Source of the DNA: Candidatus Babeliales bacterium | Lineage (GTDB): Bacteria > Babelota > Babeliae > Babelales > JABDEC01 | DNA length: 12,473 bases | Reading direction: 5' to 3' | Assembly: GCA_031292305.1 (NCBI GenBank) | Contig: JARLHJ010000017.1 | Location: 1 to 12,473, forward strand | In this document: one piece after another, positions 1 to 8,271 of the stretch | Numbering within the stretch: position 1 is the stretch's first letter | Layout of the letters: the number at the start of each line of letters is the position of its first letter | Notes under the pieces: model-generated | What the model saw: the letters and a program-made list of their open reading frames with translations, nothing else | What the model was told of the DNA's origin: nothing | Databases searched by the model: none | Position numbers and translations under genes: made by a program

Positions 1-685
1 AATCTTCATCTCTGAAACATCTTGCAATTTGATAATATTTTTCAAATCCACCAGCCATTAAAATTTGTTTATATAGCTGAGGAGATTGTGGCAATGCATA
101 AAACGAACGTGGATGAATGCGAGAAGGCACTATAAATTCACGCGCACCTTCCATGGTGTTTTTAGTCAAAATTGGAGTTTCAACTTCGTAAAAACCGTCA
201 CCATGTAACACTTCACGAATCGCATAAATAATTTGATTTCTTAATTCAAATTTTTTACGAACTTTTTCACTACGTAATTCAAGATATCTATATTTAAGCT
301 TTAATTCTTCTTCTACTTTATCAGTATCTTCTAAATTAAAAGGCAAACTCTTAGTTACTTTGTTTAAAATTTCTAATTTACTTATTTGAATTTCTATCAA
401 TCCAGTCGATAGTTCTTTGTTGATTGTTTCTGGAGACCTTTTGACAACTAAGCCTTCAATAGAAATAACATCTTCTGACCTTAAGTCATGCGCTAATTCA
501 TGCGCTTCTTTTGAAAATGCAGGATTAAATACCAATTGCACCAATCCGCTTCTATCGCGTAAATCTATAAAAATTAAATTTCCATGATCTCGTCTTCTAT
601 TGACCCAACCAGATAAATTTACTGTTCTGTTTAAAAAATTTTCTGTAATTTGTCCGCAACTTGCCGTTCTTATATAACCTTGCAT
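1..685 (-). CDS. aspS: Aspartyl-tRNA synthetase, N-terminal part (cut by window edge)
   Basis: Class II aminoacyl-tRNA synthetase that charges tRNA with aspartate in the cytoplasm. I translated 228 codons from the ATG at 685-683 (MQGYIRTASCGQ...). The first ~110 residues are the OB-fold anticodon-binding domain (GWVNRRRDHGNLIFIDLRDR). The catalytic domain follows with RYLELR, a motif 1 region (FYEVETPILTKNTMEGARE), LPQSPQLYKQILM, and the beginning of motif 2 (YYQIARCFRDED), where the window ends. The rest of motif 2, the bacterial GAD insertion and motif 3 lie outside. The start codon is 10 bp after the stop of the upstream barrel gene, and its Shine-Dalgarno (AAAGG) overlaps that stop region, so the two genes are probably cotranscribed and perhaps translationally coupled. 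Identity is firm from motif order; only completeness is unknown. Confidence 0.95.
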   Translation of the reverse strand, partial: MQGYIRTASCGQITENFLNRTVNLSGWVNRRRDHGNLIFIDLRDRSGLVQLVFNPAFSKEAHELAHDLRSEDVISIEGLVVKRSPETINKELSTGLIEIQISKLEILNKVTKSLPFNLEDTDKVEEELKLKYRYLELRSEKVRKKFELRNQIIYAIREVLHGDGFYEVETPILTKNTMEGAREFIVPSRIHPRSFYALPQSPQLYKQILMAGGFEKYYQIARCFRDED

Positions 686-695
686 TATTCAACCT

Positions 696-2726
696 TTAGA
701 AATTATATTCAAGTCCAAAATTGAGAACATAAGCCCAATGATCCCCTAAAATAGGAGGAATCGCGCCTTTATAGCCTGTATCATTAACTTTGTCTAAAAT
801 CTTTAACTGATCAGCATTTAAAGGAGTACCTTTAATATCTTTATAATGTTGACCCGGAATAAACACACCTGTGATTATAAATGCTTTAAGAGATTTAAGC
901 AATTTAGCATCAAACCAAAGACTTACTTCTGTGCCCAAATAACTACTTGCAAGTTCATTAATTGTTCGCTTTAAAGTTCTGCTAAATTTTTTGGTAGGTT
1001 GTTCTTGCCAATAACTTATAACGTTCGTATTTATATTTACTTGTTTTCCTGTTGAACTAACTGGCTTCCAAGTTAACCCAAGACCTCCGTAAACTAAGTT
1101 TGAAAAGCCTGGTGTATCTGATGCAAATCTTTCAATAGGTGCAATTTCTACATCTGGAAAACTTAAAGGACGTACCAATTTATTTGAACCAATTATAAAC
1201 AACGATTTAACTCTTTTACCTGAGTAAACCTCTTGAAGCCCTATAAATCCTTGATAATCACCATCCATCTCACTGTCTAATGGATCTTTTAGATTTCTGT
1301 TAGGGTTTTCATCGCCAGTTGCAAGCCCTAATGTCGCAGAAATTTGAAACTTATCAGTAAATTTATAAGTTGCATCTGATACAAACATAAATCCACCTTT
1401 GTATTTATTTTTATATCCAGCTCTAAATCTATTGTTTCCATTATATAAATCAGAGGTACCTATTTCTTTTCCATTTAAAGCTGGGCTTTGAGCTGATCCA
1501 TTGACAATTACTTTGTTTGCATCTGTTACTAATGCTTTAATTTTTTTGTCTTTTCCTTGGAATACGCGACTATATTGTTCAACAATTCTACCTTCGCGTT
1601 CTCCAAATTCAATTATATTTCTATCCCAAGCTTTTACATTTTGAGCGCCATAGTTTAAAGCAAAATCACATCCCCACTCAAAACATTTGCCTGTATAATC
1701 GACATAAATACCAAATGTACCTAAATTACTACTTGCATCTGATGGAAATTCTACGCGCTGCTCTGGATCTTTATTATATAAACCATAAGGCTCAATAATA
1801 AGTTTGTCATTACCAAAAATTGACTCTGTAATCCAATCAACTTTACCAGCTATAAGATAGTTAATTTTTCCAAAACCTCTATAGGGATTGTCTCTTCTTC
1901 CAATTTCTTGTGCATATATTTTTGAGTTTACAACGTCAAAACTGTCAGACTTATTATCTAAAACAGCGACATAAAAATCGTAATAAAGTTTTAATTTGTC
2001 TTCACAAATAGTACCGTGAATCAAAGATCCGGGAGCGAACTGATCAATAATATTACTATTAAAAAAACCAATTAACCCAGGTGAGACTGCATAAGCACTT
2101 CCCAAAGATATACCTCTACCTAATTCAAAAGGGAATAATCCCATCTTCCAGGTGTGTTCTTTTTTTGCTGGCAATTCAAAAGCTTTATTTAATAAAATTT
2201 CTGCCCAACACTCTTTCACCCAAACAATTTGTCTGCCTAAAAAGTGTTTATGAGTTCCAAATTCACCATCTACTAATTTAACAGGGGATTCTGTTGTTTG
2301 AGCTATAGAATTAGGATTACCCCATCTACTTTTATTACGCAATATTAATTGCGCTTTTACAGCTTCTTCTGTTTCTGCATAAATAGATACTTCGATAGTT
2401 GTTTGAGGATAGACTACTTGATCTAATGGACTGCCACTTAGCAATCTTGTAGATCTTGCATAAAAGGCTTCTGTTCTATTTTTTAAACCAATGCTAAACT
2501 TATTTCCGCCTTCACAAACTTCAAATATATTTTTTTTCTCTGATTTTGATTTTTCTTTTTTTTGTTCATCTTTTGATTTGTCGTTTTTTTCTGTTTCTTT
2601 TTTTACTTCTTCTGTTGTATTGATTTTTGCAGAAGATCCCCCATCTTTAACTTCTGTATCTACAGCAAGTAAGGGTTTTAATAAAAAAATAAATAATATA
2701 AATACAGATAAAGATCGGGTCTTCAT
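696..2726 (-). CDS. Predicted outer-membrane beta-barrel (porin-like) protein
   Basis: 676 residues; not a protein I can name. Residues 1-21 form a Sec signal peptide (basic start, hydrophobic core, likely cleavage after LLA). Residues ~23-66 are a low-complexity segment rich in Lys, Glu, Ser and Asp, presumably disordered or weakly coiled. The remainder has alternating polar/aromatic strands and ends in FGLEYNF, with the terminal aromatic typical of BAM-inserted barrels. GLFPFELGRGISLG near residue 196 and the overall pattern recall large porins of the alginate-export type, but that resemblance is only impressionistic. Five cysteines are present (C71, C173, C241, C348, C353), many for a barrel and compatible with disulfides. 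The start is supported by the signal peptide and by GGAA about 9 nt upstream. Inferred role: nutrient or solute channel, or major surface protein. It leads the transcript that includes aspS. Confidence 0.7.
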   Translation of the reverse strand: MKTRSLSVFILFIFLLKPLLAVDTEVKDGGSSAKINTTEEVKKETEKNDKSKDEQKKEKSKSEKKNIFEVCEGGNKFSIGLKNRTEAFYARSTRLLSGSPLDQVVYPQTTIEVSIYAETEEAVKAQLILRNKSRWGNPNSIAQTTESPVKLVDGEFGTHKHFLGRQIVWVKECWAEILLNKAFELPAKKEHTWKMGLFPFELGRGISLGSAYAVSPGLIGFFNSNIIDQFAPGSLIHGTICEDKLKLYYDFYVAVLDNKSDSFDVVNSKIYAQEIGRRDNPYRGFGKINYLIAGKVDWITESIFGNDKLIIEPYGLYNKDPEQRVEFPSDASSNLGTFGIYVDYTGKCFEWGCDFALNYGAQNVKAWDRNIIEFGEREGRIVEQYSRVFQGKDKKIKALVTDANKVIVNGSAQSPALNGKEIGTSDLYNGNNRFRAGYKNKYKGGFMFVSDATYKFTDKFQISATLGLATGDENPNRNLKDPLDSEMDGDYQGFIGLQEVYSGKRVKSLFIIGSNKLVRPLSFPDVEIAPIERFASDTPGFSNLVYGGLGLTWKPVSSTGKQVNINTNVISYWQEQPTKKFSRTLKRTINELASSYLGTEVSLWFDAKLLKSLKAFIITGVFIPGQHYKDIKGTPLNADQLKILDKVNDTGYKGAIPPILGDHWAYVLNFGLEYNF

Positions 2727-2816
2727 AAATTTGTTCCATTTGGCTAATATTAAGAATAGAATTTTGACTGAGTTTTTAAAAATTTTGCTTTATAACAAAA
2801 GGAAAATTCAATTTAA

Positions 2817-2844
2817 AATGTAGTAATATTTAAAATTTTGTCAA
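2817..2844 (-). promoter_or_regulatory. Putative sigma-70 promoter for the barrel gene
   Basis: On the minus strand a perfect -35 TTGACA (2844-2839) is followed after 16 bp by TACATT (2822-2817; 4 of 6 matches to TATAAT). This predicts a transcript start near 2810 and a leader of about 85 nt. The nfo gene diverges from the same 163-bp gap, but I found no equally good plus-strand promoter for it. AT-rich DNA gives chance matches, so this rests mainly on the exact -35. Confidence 0.4.
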
Positions 2845-2889
2845 TCAAAAACGAGTAAAAACCGTATTTAAACAAGAGAATTTGAGAAA

Positions 2890-3795
2890 ATGAATAAAAA
2901 TAAATTGTTATTAGGTGGTCATGTGTCTATATCTGGCGGCCTGCATAAAGCTTTCAAGGAGGGTGAATCTATACATTGCACAGCTATTCAGATATTTACC
3001 AAAAGCAATCGCCAATGGCATGCAAAGCCTATTTCAAGCGAAGATGCTGAGTTGTTTAAAAACACTTTAAAAAACTCTACAATTAAATCTGTAATTGCAC
3101 ATGCAAGTTATTTAATAAATATTGCTTCTTTAGATGATGACACTTCTGTAAAATCTAGAGACGCCTTAAAAGATGAATTAGAAAGATGTGACCAATTAGG
3201 TATAAAGTACTTAGTTCTACACCCAGGCACGCGTGGAGTTGCAGAACAAAAGGATTCTTTAAAGCGTGTTGCTGACAATATTAATGAAATTTATGCTAAT
3301 AACAAAATACAAACCATTGTATTATTAGAGATAATGGCTGGACAAGGTACAAGCGTTGCATCACGATTTGAGCAATTAGCTGAAATTTACAGCCACATCA
3401 AATTCAAAGACAAAGTAGGTATATGCTTTGATACATGCCATGCGTTTGCAGCTGGCTATGATTTTCGCACAAAAGAAACTTACGAGAATATGTGGCAAGA
3501 TTTTGATAAAATACTAGGAATAGATTTATTAAAAGTTATACATGTAAATGATTCAAAAAAAGATCTTGGTTGCAAGGTTGATAGACATGAGTTTTTAGGA
3601 AAAGGTAAAATTGGTGAAACTGCATTTAAGCTACTATTTAACGATGCGCGTTTCATAAATGTAATTAAAATTTTGGAAGTTCCGATAGAAACTATACAAG
3701 ATTATGTCCCACAATTTAAACTGGTTTTAAGTTTATTGTCTGAAAAAAATCTGGAACCAATAAAAGACACGCCTTTAGCAATATTGACAAAATAA
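2890..3795 (+). CDS. nfo: Endonuclease IV (AP endonuclease)
   Basis: Cuts the backbone 5' of abasic sites in base-excision repair, using a trinuclear zinc centre in a TIM barrel. At 301 residues it is close to the family's usual ~280-300. All nine expected metal ligands can be placed: H71 (HASYL), H111 (LVLHPGT), E147 (LLEIMAGQG), D181 and H184 (FDTCHAF), H218 (VIHVNDSK), D231 and H233 (DRHEFLGKG), and E263 (ILEVPIE). The last motif is usually ILETP, so V for T is a small deviation that spares the ligand. The N-terminal GGHVSISGGL and IFTKSNRQW are classic. The start is the first ATG, preceded by GAGAA. It is monocistronic, divergent from the barrel gene and convergent with the nusA operon. 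Its stop codon overlaps the T-tract of a minus-strand terminator. Confidence 0.96.
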   Translation: MNKNKLLLGGHVSISGGLHKAFKEGESIHCTAIQIFTKSNRQWHAKPISSEDAELFKNTLKNSTIKSVIAHASYLINIASLDDDTSVKSRDALKDELERCDQLGIKYLVLHPGTRGVAEQKDSLKRVADNINEIYANNKIQTIVLLEIMAGQGTSVASRFEQLAEIYSHIKFKDKVGICFDTCHAFAAGYDFRTKETYENMWQDFDKILGIDLLKVIHVNDSKKDLGCKVDRHEFLGKGKIGETAFKLLFNDARFINVIKILEVPIETIQDYVPQFKLVLSLLSEKNLEPIKDTPLAILTK

Positions 3796-3822
3796 AAAAG
3801 GAACTGGGGTTAACCAATTCCT
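3791..3822 (-). terminator. Intrinsic terminator of the leftward nusA-infB-GT4 operon
   Basis: Arms 3799-3807 (AGGAACTGG) and 3814-3822 (CCAATTCCT) pair over 9 positions with one mismatch and a 6-nt loop. Read on the minus strand, the hairpin is followed directly by TTTTTTATT, a good U-tract. On the plus strand no U-run follows, so it serves leftward transcription. It lies 288 bp beyond the last gene's stop and overlaps the final codons of nfo, so the operon mRNA would carry a long 3' tail. Confidence 0.6.
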
Positions 3823-4110
3823 AATTTGCAGTATATCCTAACCATTATTAGGAAAGTATGCGAGGGTGTTTTTAAATATTTATTAATATTGATAAAAAAA
3901 CAATTAAAAAATTTTATATTAATTTTGCAACAACTTCTAAACTCTATTCAATAAGTGTTTTTAGTTTTTTTTGCGCAACTTTGTTGCAATTATAATAAAA
4001 AACAACATTGTTTTTATTTGACTTCCAAAAGAAAGCTCTAGAAGCCGATAACCAAAAGTAACAATTTTAAATAGTTTTGGTTTTTTTGTTGCGCTGTATT
4101 TAATAATATA
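3796..4110. other. Convergent intergenic region, no gene seen
   Basis: 315 bp between the nfo stop and the GT4 stop. No open frame or tRNA-like fold is visible. It contains several short hairpins: 3836-3841 with 3848-3853 (TCCTAA/TTAGGA), 3975-3979 with 3983-3987 (GCAAC/GTTGC), and 3998-4004 with 4009-4015 (AAAAACA/TGTTTTT, U-rich on both strands). Better terminators are listed separately at each end. A small RNA ending near the U-run at 3869-3873 cannot be excluded, but nothing identifies a family. The heptamer GCGCAAC occurs at 3973 and, inverted, at 4088. Confidence 0.5.
4050..4087 (+). terminator. Possible intrinsic terminator for nfo
   Basis: AACCAAAA (4050-4057) can pair with TTTTGGTT (4075-4082) around a 17-nt loop, and T continues to 4087 on the plus strand. 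The stem has only two G-C pairs and the loop is wide, so it is a weak candidate. It is the best plus-strand one seen downstream of nfo, about 255 bp past the stop. Confidence 0.35.
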
Positions 4111-5103
4111 TTAAAAACAAATAATTAGAAACCATAATCCCACAATAATGCTTATTAATAGCATTACACTCAACAATGAAATATAATTTAAAATATTTAA
4201 TAAAACTATTAAGGCTACTAATATATTTACAAAAGCAACATACAACAAAACCTTTTTCTTGCTCCAACCCTTTAATCTTAAGTAGATAGAAAAGTGATCA
4301 GGACTACCCATATAAAAAGGAATTCGTTTATAAGACCTAATTGCTATCAAAGAAACTAATTCTAAAATTGGTATTATTAACAAAATACACGAGCTTGTTA
4401 TAGCTATATGCAAAGAAGACCAATTTAACAGGAAAGGAATTAGTCCCAAAAATCCGCCTATAAACATTGAACCCGAGTCGCCAAGATAGATTTTTGCTGC
4501 TGGGAAATTAAAAATTAAAAAAGAAACAAGCGAACCTAAAAATGCGGTTAATAAAATCGCAACACTTATCTGATTAAAGATCAAAGAAACAACAACAAAA
4601 GCAATTGTTGATGTAATTGCAGCTGTTGTACACAATCCATCCATAACATCTATTAAATTAAATGCATTAATTATTGATAGATTCCAAAATAAATTAAGAG
4701 TAAAAGTTAGATATTTATTAAAAATAAGATCTTTAAAATAAAAATTGGTTGCGCCAAGTAAAATAAGACTAAGAATTTGGCCTGAAAATTTTAATAATGG
4801 TTTTATAGCATAAATATCATCTACCAAACCCAATAACATCAATAATGACACACTTATCATTAAAATAAGTGTGTCATTATTGTATTGAAATCTTAATAAA
4901 AGAGTTAAAATAATTGCTAAGTAGATTGCAACACCACCCAAATACGGTGTTACTTTTTCATGGACCTTAAGTTTTCCATCTGGAGCATCAACAATTTTTA
5001 ACCTAAAAGCACATTTTCTTAAAATTGGAACCAGCAAACAAGTAACAAAAAATGAAATTAAAAACGTTACCAACAAGCTTGTATAAATGGAAAATGAAAT
5101 CAT
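4111..5103 (-). CDS. WecA/TagO-type prenyl-phosphate sugar-1-phosphate transferase (GT4 family)
   Basis: Integral membrane enzyme, 330 residues with about 10-11 hydrophobic helices. This family moves a HexNAc-1-phosphate from a UDP-sugar to undecaprenyl phosphate on the inner face of the cytoplasmic membrane, starting glycan synthesis. Visible motifs: KVHEKVTPYLGGVAI (47-61), LGLVDDIYAIKP with the Asp pair D95/D96, NAFNLIDVMDGL (146-157; the family usually reads NxxNxxDGxDGL, so the first Gly is replaced by V153), IYLGDSGSM (205-213), and a C-terminal GSPDHFSIYLRLKGW around H270. The last resembles the WecA/TagO-type loop rather than MraY, so peptidoglycan lipid I synthesis is less likely. 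The ATG follows the infB stop by 2 bp with no clear Shine-Dalgarno, suggesting reinitiation. The substrate sugar and final glycan (O-antigen, capsule or other) cannot be told from sequence. Confidence 0.85.
   Translation of the reverse strand: MISFSIYTSLLVTFLISFFVTCLLVPILRKCAFRLKIVDAPDGKLKVHEKVTPYLGGVAIYLAIILTLLLRFQYNNDTLILMISVSLLMLLGLVDDIYAIKPLLKFSGQILSLILLGATNFYFKDLIFNKYLTFTLNLFWNLSIINAFNLIDVMDGLCTTAAITSTIAFVVVSLIFNQISVAILLTAFLGSLVSFLIFNFPAAKIYLGDSGSMFIGGFLGLIPFLLNWSSLHIAITSSCILLIIPILELVSLIAIRSYKRIPFYMGSPDHFSIYLRLKGWSKKKVLLYVAFVNILVALIVLLNILNYISLLSVMLLISIIVGLWFLIICF
4840..4882. repeat. Perfect 18-bp inverted repeat inside the GT4 gene
   Basis: Arm 4840-4857 (CAATAATGACACACTTAT) is the exact reverse complement of 4865-4882, with a 7-nt loop (4858-4864). 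It encodes residues 74-88 of the transferase, the stretch between two membrane helices. No T-run follows on either strand, so it is not a normal terminator. It could form a strong mRNA hairpin. Confidence 0.85.
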
Positions 5104-5105
5104 AT

Positions 5106-7166
5106 TTAAATTTGTGCCACATCAACAGAACATTCTATTCTGTCGTCGATTGCCCAATCCTTAAACCCATCAATTATTAACGCTCCTTCAAACCCTGCAG
5201 CAACCTCTTTCATGTTTTTCTTTTCTCGCTGCAAGCTTTTTATTGAGCCTTGACCTATTTTTTTATTATTTCTAAATATAGTAATAGTTCCATCTCTTAG
5301 AATTTTACCATCTTTAACATAAAAACCAGCTATTACACCAAGATCTTTTATATCAAAAACTTTTCTAACAATAGCTTCGCCAGACTTAACGCGCTTATAT
5401 TCAATTTTCTTTTCGCTTTTAATGATTTCAGTAATATCATCAAGAAGGTGATAAATTACATAAAATATTTTAACCGGTACAGAATATCTCTGTGCCAATG
5501 CTAATATCTTTGCTTCTGGCTTTACAGAGAATGCATAGATTGTAGATTTTGTATCAACTGCTAACATAACATCAGTTTCTGTGACATTACCCATAGCAGC
5601 ATGGACAATGTAAACTTTCTTTTCACTTTTTTTAGAAAGTTTTTCTATAGAATTGACCAAAGCTTCTTTTGATGAAGCAACATCTGCTTTGATAATAACT
5701 TTTATAGCATCTTCTGGTATCTGCTTGATAGCATAAAGATCTCTTTGTTCAACTTTTGATTCTTTTGTTTTATAAAATTCTTGTTGTGAGACAACTTGCA
5801 AATAATCACCCGCTTGAGGCAATACATCAAAACCAGAAATTTGTACAGGAATAGCCGGACCTACACTTTTAATTCTTTTTCCTGCAGAATCTATCAATAC
5901 CGTGACCTTGCCCTGAGTGTCTCCACACAAAAAGAAATCACCAATCTTAATACTGCCATGTTGTGCTATAAAAGTAGCAACAGGACCTAGTCCTTTTTCA
6001 ATTTTTGACTCTAAAACATACCCACAAGCATCTATTGTTTCATCAGATTTTAATTCCATGATTTCGGCTTGTAGTAAAATCATTTCCAACAGTTGATCAA
6101 TACCTTGACCAAGCTTAGCCGAAATTGGAACACAAAGGGTTTGACCACCCCAATCTTCTGTAAGTAGTTCATATTTTGAAAGCTGAGCTTTAATATCTTC
6201 CAATTTTGCAACCGGAACTTTGTCTACTTTGTTTATAGCGACAATAATAGGAACATCTGCTGATTGAGCTTGTTTGATAGCTTCAACAGTTTGTGGCATA
6301 ACACCATCGTCTGCTGCCACTACCAAAATAGCTATATCTGCTGATTTTATTCCACGTTGACGCATTTTTGTAAATGCTTCATGGCCAGGAGTGTCTAAAA
6401 ATACTATTTTTCCATTTGGTGTTTCAACTTCGTACGCACCTAAATGTTGTGTTATTCCACCTTTTTCTTTGGCTACAACACGTGTTTTTCTAATAAAATC
6501 TAAAAGAGTAGTCTTGCCATGATCGACATGACCTATAACAACTACAATAGGGGCTCTGTGTTTTTGATCCTTAAGTCCCAGCTTGGTTTGCTCAACTACC
6601 TTGGATTCTAAATTTGGCATAACCACTTCTAGTCCATGTTGTTTTGCTATTTGCTCTACTACATCTTCTTTAATAACTTGGTTTTTGTTTAAAAGAAGTC
6701 CGCGTTTTAATAAATTTAAAATAATTTCGCCAGAAGGCACACCTATTCTATCTGCTAGATCACCAACAGTCATAGATGTTAGAATAATTACTTTTTTTGA
6801 TTCTTGTGTTGTTTCAGATTTTTTTTGATTAATCTTAGGTTTCTGATCTTCTGGGACTAATTGTTTATTTTCGGCTAATACACTTACATCTGACTGAAGC
6901 TTAATGCTTGAATCTGCCGCAACTTGTTTTTCTTTTTGAATCACTTTATTTGATGTTTCTTTATTTTCTGTTTTTGTAGGTTTCAAAGACTCAGTTTTTC
7001 CTGAAGGCAAAGATTCTTCTTTTTTTAGCTTCTTATTTAAAAAAGAAACATGTTCTTCTGTTAAAAGAGACATATGGCTTTGGATGCTGTATCCAGCATC
7101 AGAAAGCAATTTTAAAAGCTCTTTGCTTGGGACATCGACTTCTCGAGAAAATTCATAAACACGCAT
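5106..7166 (-). CDS. infB: Translation initiation factor IF-2
   Basis: GTPase that brings initiator fMet-tRNA to the 30S subunit and promotes subunit joining. 686 residues, shorter than E. coli IF2 (890) but complete. Order: a first IF2_N-type module (1-50), a Lys/Ser/Thr/Glu-rich linker (50-125), a second IF2_N module (127-182, SMTVGDLADRIGVP), then the G domain with G1 GHVDHGKT (212-219), G2 GGIT (236-239), G3 DTPGHEAF (258-265), G4 NKVD (312-315) and G5 SAK (349-351). Domains II, III and the fMet-tRNA-binding domain IV follow (IAGFYVKDGKILRDG..., ending SVDVAQI). The ATG is preceded by a strong GGAGAG Shine-Dalgarno. It sits 43 bp after nusA, the classical order, but the next gene is a glycosyltransferase rather than rbfA. 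Confidence 0.98.
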   Translation of the reverse strand: MRVYEFSREVDVPSKELLKLLSDAGYSIQSHMSLLTEEHVSFLNKKLKKEESLPSGKTESLKPTKTENKETSNKVIQKEKQVAADSSIKLQSDVSVLAENKQLVPEDQKPKINQKKSETTQESKKVIILTSMTVGDLADRIGVPSGEIILNLLKRGLLLNKNQVIKEDVVEQIAKQHGLEVVMPNLESKVVEQTKLGLKDQKHRAPIVVVIGHVDHGKTTLLDFIRKTRVVAKEKGGITQHLGAYEVETPNGKIVFLDTPGHEAFTKMRQRGIKSADIAILVVAADDGVMPQTVEAIKQAQSADVPIIVAINKVDKVPVAKLEDIKAQLSKYELLTEDWGGQTLCVPISAKLGQGIDQLLEMILLQAEIMELKSDETIDACGYVLESKIEKGLGPVATFIAQHGSIKIGDFFLCGDTQGKVTVLIDSAGKRIKSVGPAIPVQISGFDVLPQAGDYLQVVSQQEFYKTKESKVEQRDLYAIKQIPEDAIKVIIKADVASSKEALVNSIEKLSKKSEKKVYIVHAAMGNVTETDVMLAVDTKSTIYAFSVKPEAKILALAQRYSVPVKIFYVIYHLLDDITEIIKSEKKIEYKRVKSGEAIVRKVFDIKDLGVIAGFYVKDGKILRDGTITIFRNNKKIGQGSIKSLQREKKNMKEVAAGFEGALIIDGFKDWAIDDRIECSVDVAQI

Positions 7167-7209
7167 ATCATGCTCTCCATTTTTAGTTTTTATTAAATTT
7201 TTTCAAGAA

Positions 7210-8271
7210 TCAAATGTCTTCAAGATTGATGCTCTTACTGCTCTCTTCTTTTTTTGCTTCTTTTACTTCAACTAACTGAATGTCCATGCCGGTTATCTGA
7301 GATGCCAAGTTTATATTTTGGCCCATTTTTCCTATAGCCGAAGACCTTTGATCCTCTGGTAACCAAACTCTTACAGTGTTTTTATCCAGTATTTCAACTT
7401 TGTCGATTTGCGCAGGCTTAAGCGAATCTCTAACAAGCTCAGAAATAGAATCTGTCAACCTAATGACGTCGATCTTTTCACCACCTATCTCCTTCAAGAT
7501 AGGTTTTATGCGGGCCCCTCCAATTCCAACACATGTCCCTACAGGGTCTATGTTAGAGTCGTTGGAGACTACTGCAACTTTGGATTTATATCCGGCAATT
7601 CTAACTATTTTTTTTATTTCTACTAATTTTTCAAAAACCTCAGGGATCTCTAATTCGAAAAGACCCTTCAGAAAGGCTGGAGATCTTCTGTCTAGCACTA
7701 ACTGGCTTTCATTTCTAGGCGCAGTTAGAACCTCTTTTAAAACAGCCCTGATTGGATGGCCGACATTGCATTTTTCATCTGGTATCGAAAGAGAATTTGG
7801 CAAAAAAGCCAAAGCATCTCCCAATTTAACCAATGCCCCACTTCTTTCACAGCGATGCACAACTCCATATACAATTGTGCCTTCTTTGTCCTTGAAGCTC
7901 TTGTAAACGATTTCATATTCTATTGATTTAATTTTTTCAGAAATTACTTGCTTTGCTTTTAGTGTCTCAATTCTGCCAATTTTGCCATCGAAAGGCACCC
8001 AGATTTCATCATCTAGCTCAACACTAGCTTCTATGTTTTTAGCTTTTCTTAAGCTTATTTCTTCGTCTTCTACTTCAACCGTAGGGACGACTATTTTCTT
8101 AACTTTGACTTCTGCTTCTCCGGTCTTTTTGTTATAATCGACCTTTAACTCAAGGTTTTCATACTTTTTTTGGTAGGCCGCCAAAATACCTTCGCAAATG
8201 ATTGAATTGAGGATATTGCGATCTAGTCCTCTTTCTTCTACTAATTGATTTATAACGTCTACAAGATTCAC
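7210..8271 (-). CDS. nusA: Transcription elongation/termination factor NusA
   Basis: Binds RNA polymerase and nascent RNA to modulate pausing, termination and antitermination. 353 residues, the short form without the C-terminal acidic repeats of gammaproteobacteria. The N-terminal polymerase-binding domain covers ~1-125, S1 ~128-198, KH1 ~205-280 with DPVGTCVGIGGARI (242-255), and KH2 ~285-345 with the GKMG loop (314-317). The usual REPGxRxKVAV motif reads RIAGYKSKVAV (224-234). The start codon is GTG (8271-8269): the frame is closed by TAA a few codons upstream, no in-frame ATG exists there, and AAGGGA is suitably placed. An ATG immediately followed by TGA overlaps the GTG in another frame. 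First gene of the nusA-infB-GT4 operon; rimP, its usual upstream partner, is replaced by the origin-like region. Confidence 0.97.
   Translation of the reverse strand: MNLVDVINQLVEERGLDRNILNSIICEGILAAYQKKYENLELKVDYNKKTGEAEVKVKKIVVPTVEVEDEEISLRKAKNIEASVELDDEIWVPFDGKIGRIETLKAKQVISEKIKSIEYEIVYKSFKDKEGTIVYGVVHRCERSGALVKLGDALAFLPNSLSIPDEKCNVGHPIRAVLKEVLTAPRNESQLVLDRRSPAFLKGLFELEIPEVFEKLVEIKKIVRIAGYKSKVAVVSNDSNIDPVGTCVGIGGARIKPILKEIGGEKIDVIRLTDSISELVRDSLKPAQIDKVEILDKNTVRVWLPEDQRSSAIGKMGQNINLASQITGMDIQLVEVKEAKKEESSKSINLEDI

Noticed and set aside
3796-3880. Small structured RNA just downstream of nfo
   Set aside because: Two short hairpins followed by TTTTT were considered, but the first is better explained as a minus-strand terminator and no known RNA family signature is present.
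7484-7505. 7-bp hairpin (ACCTATC/GATAGGT) within nusA
   Set aside because: Short, inside a conserved KH-domain coding stretch and with no U-tract; probably coincidental.
7376-7906. 176-codon plus-strand frame opposite nusA
   Set aside because: Fully antisense to a conserved, motif-complete gene; serine/threonine-rich shadow with no ribosome-binding site or recognizable domain.
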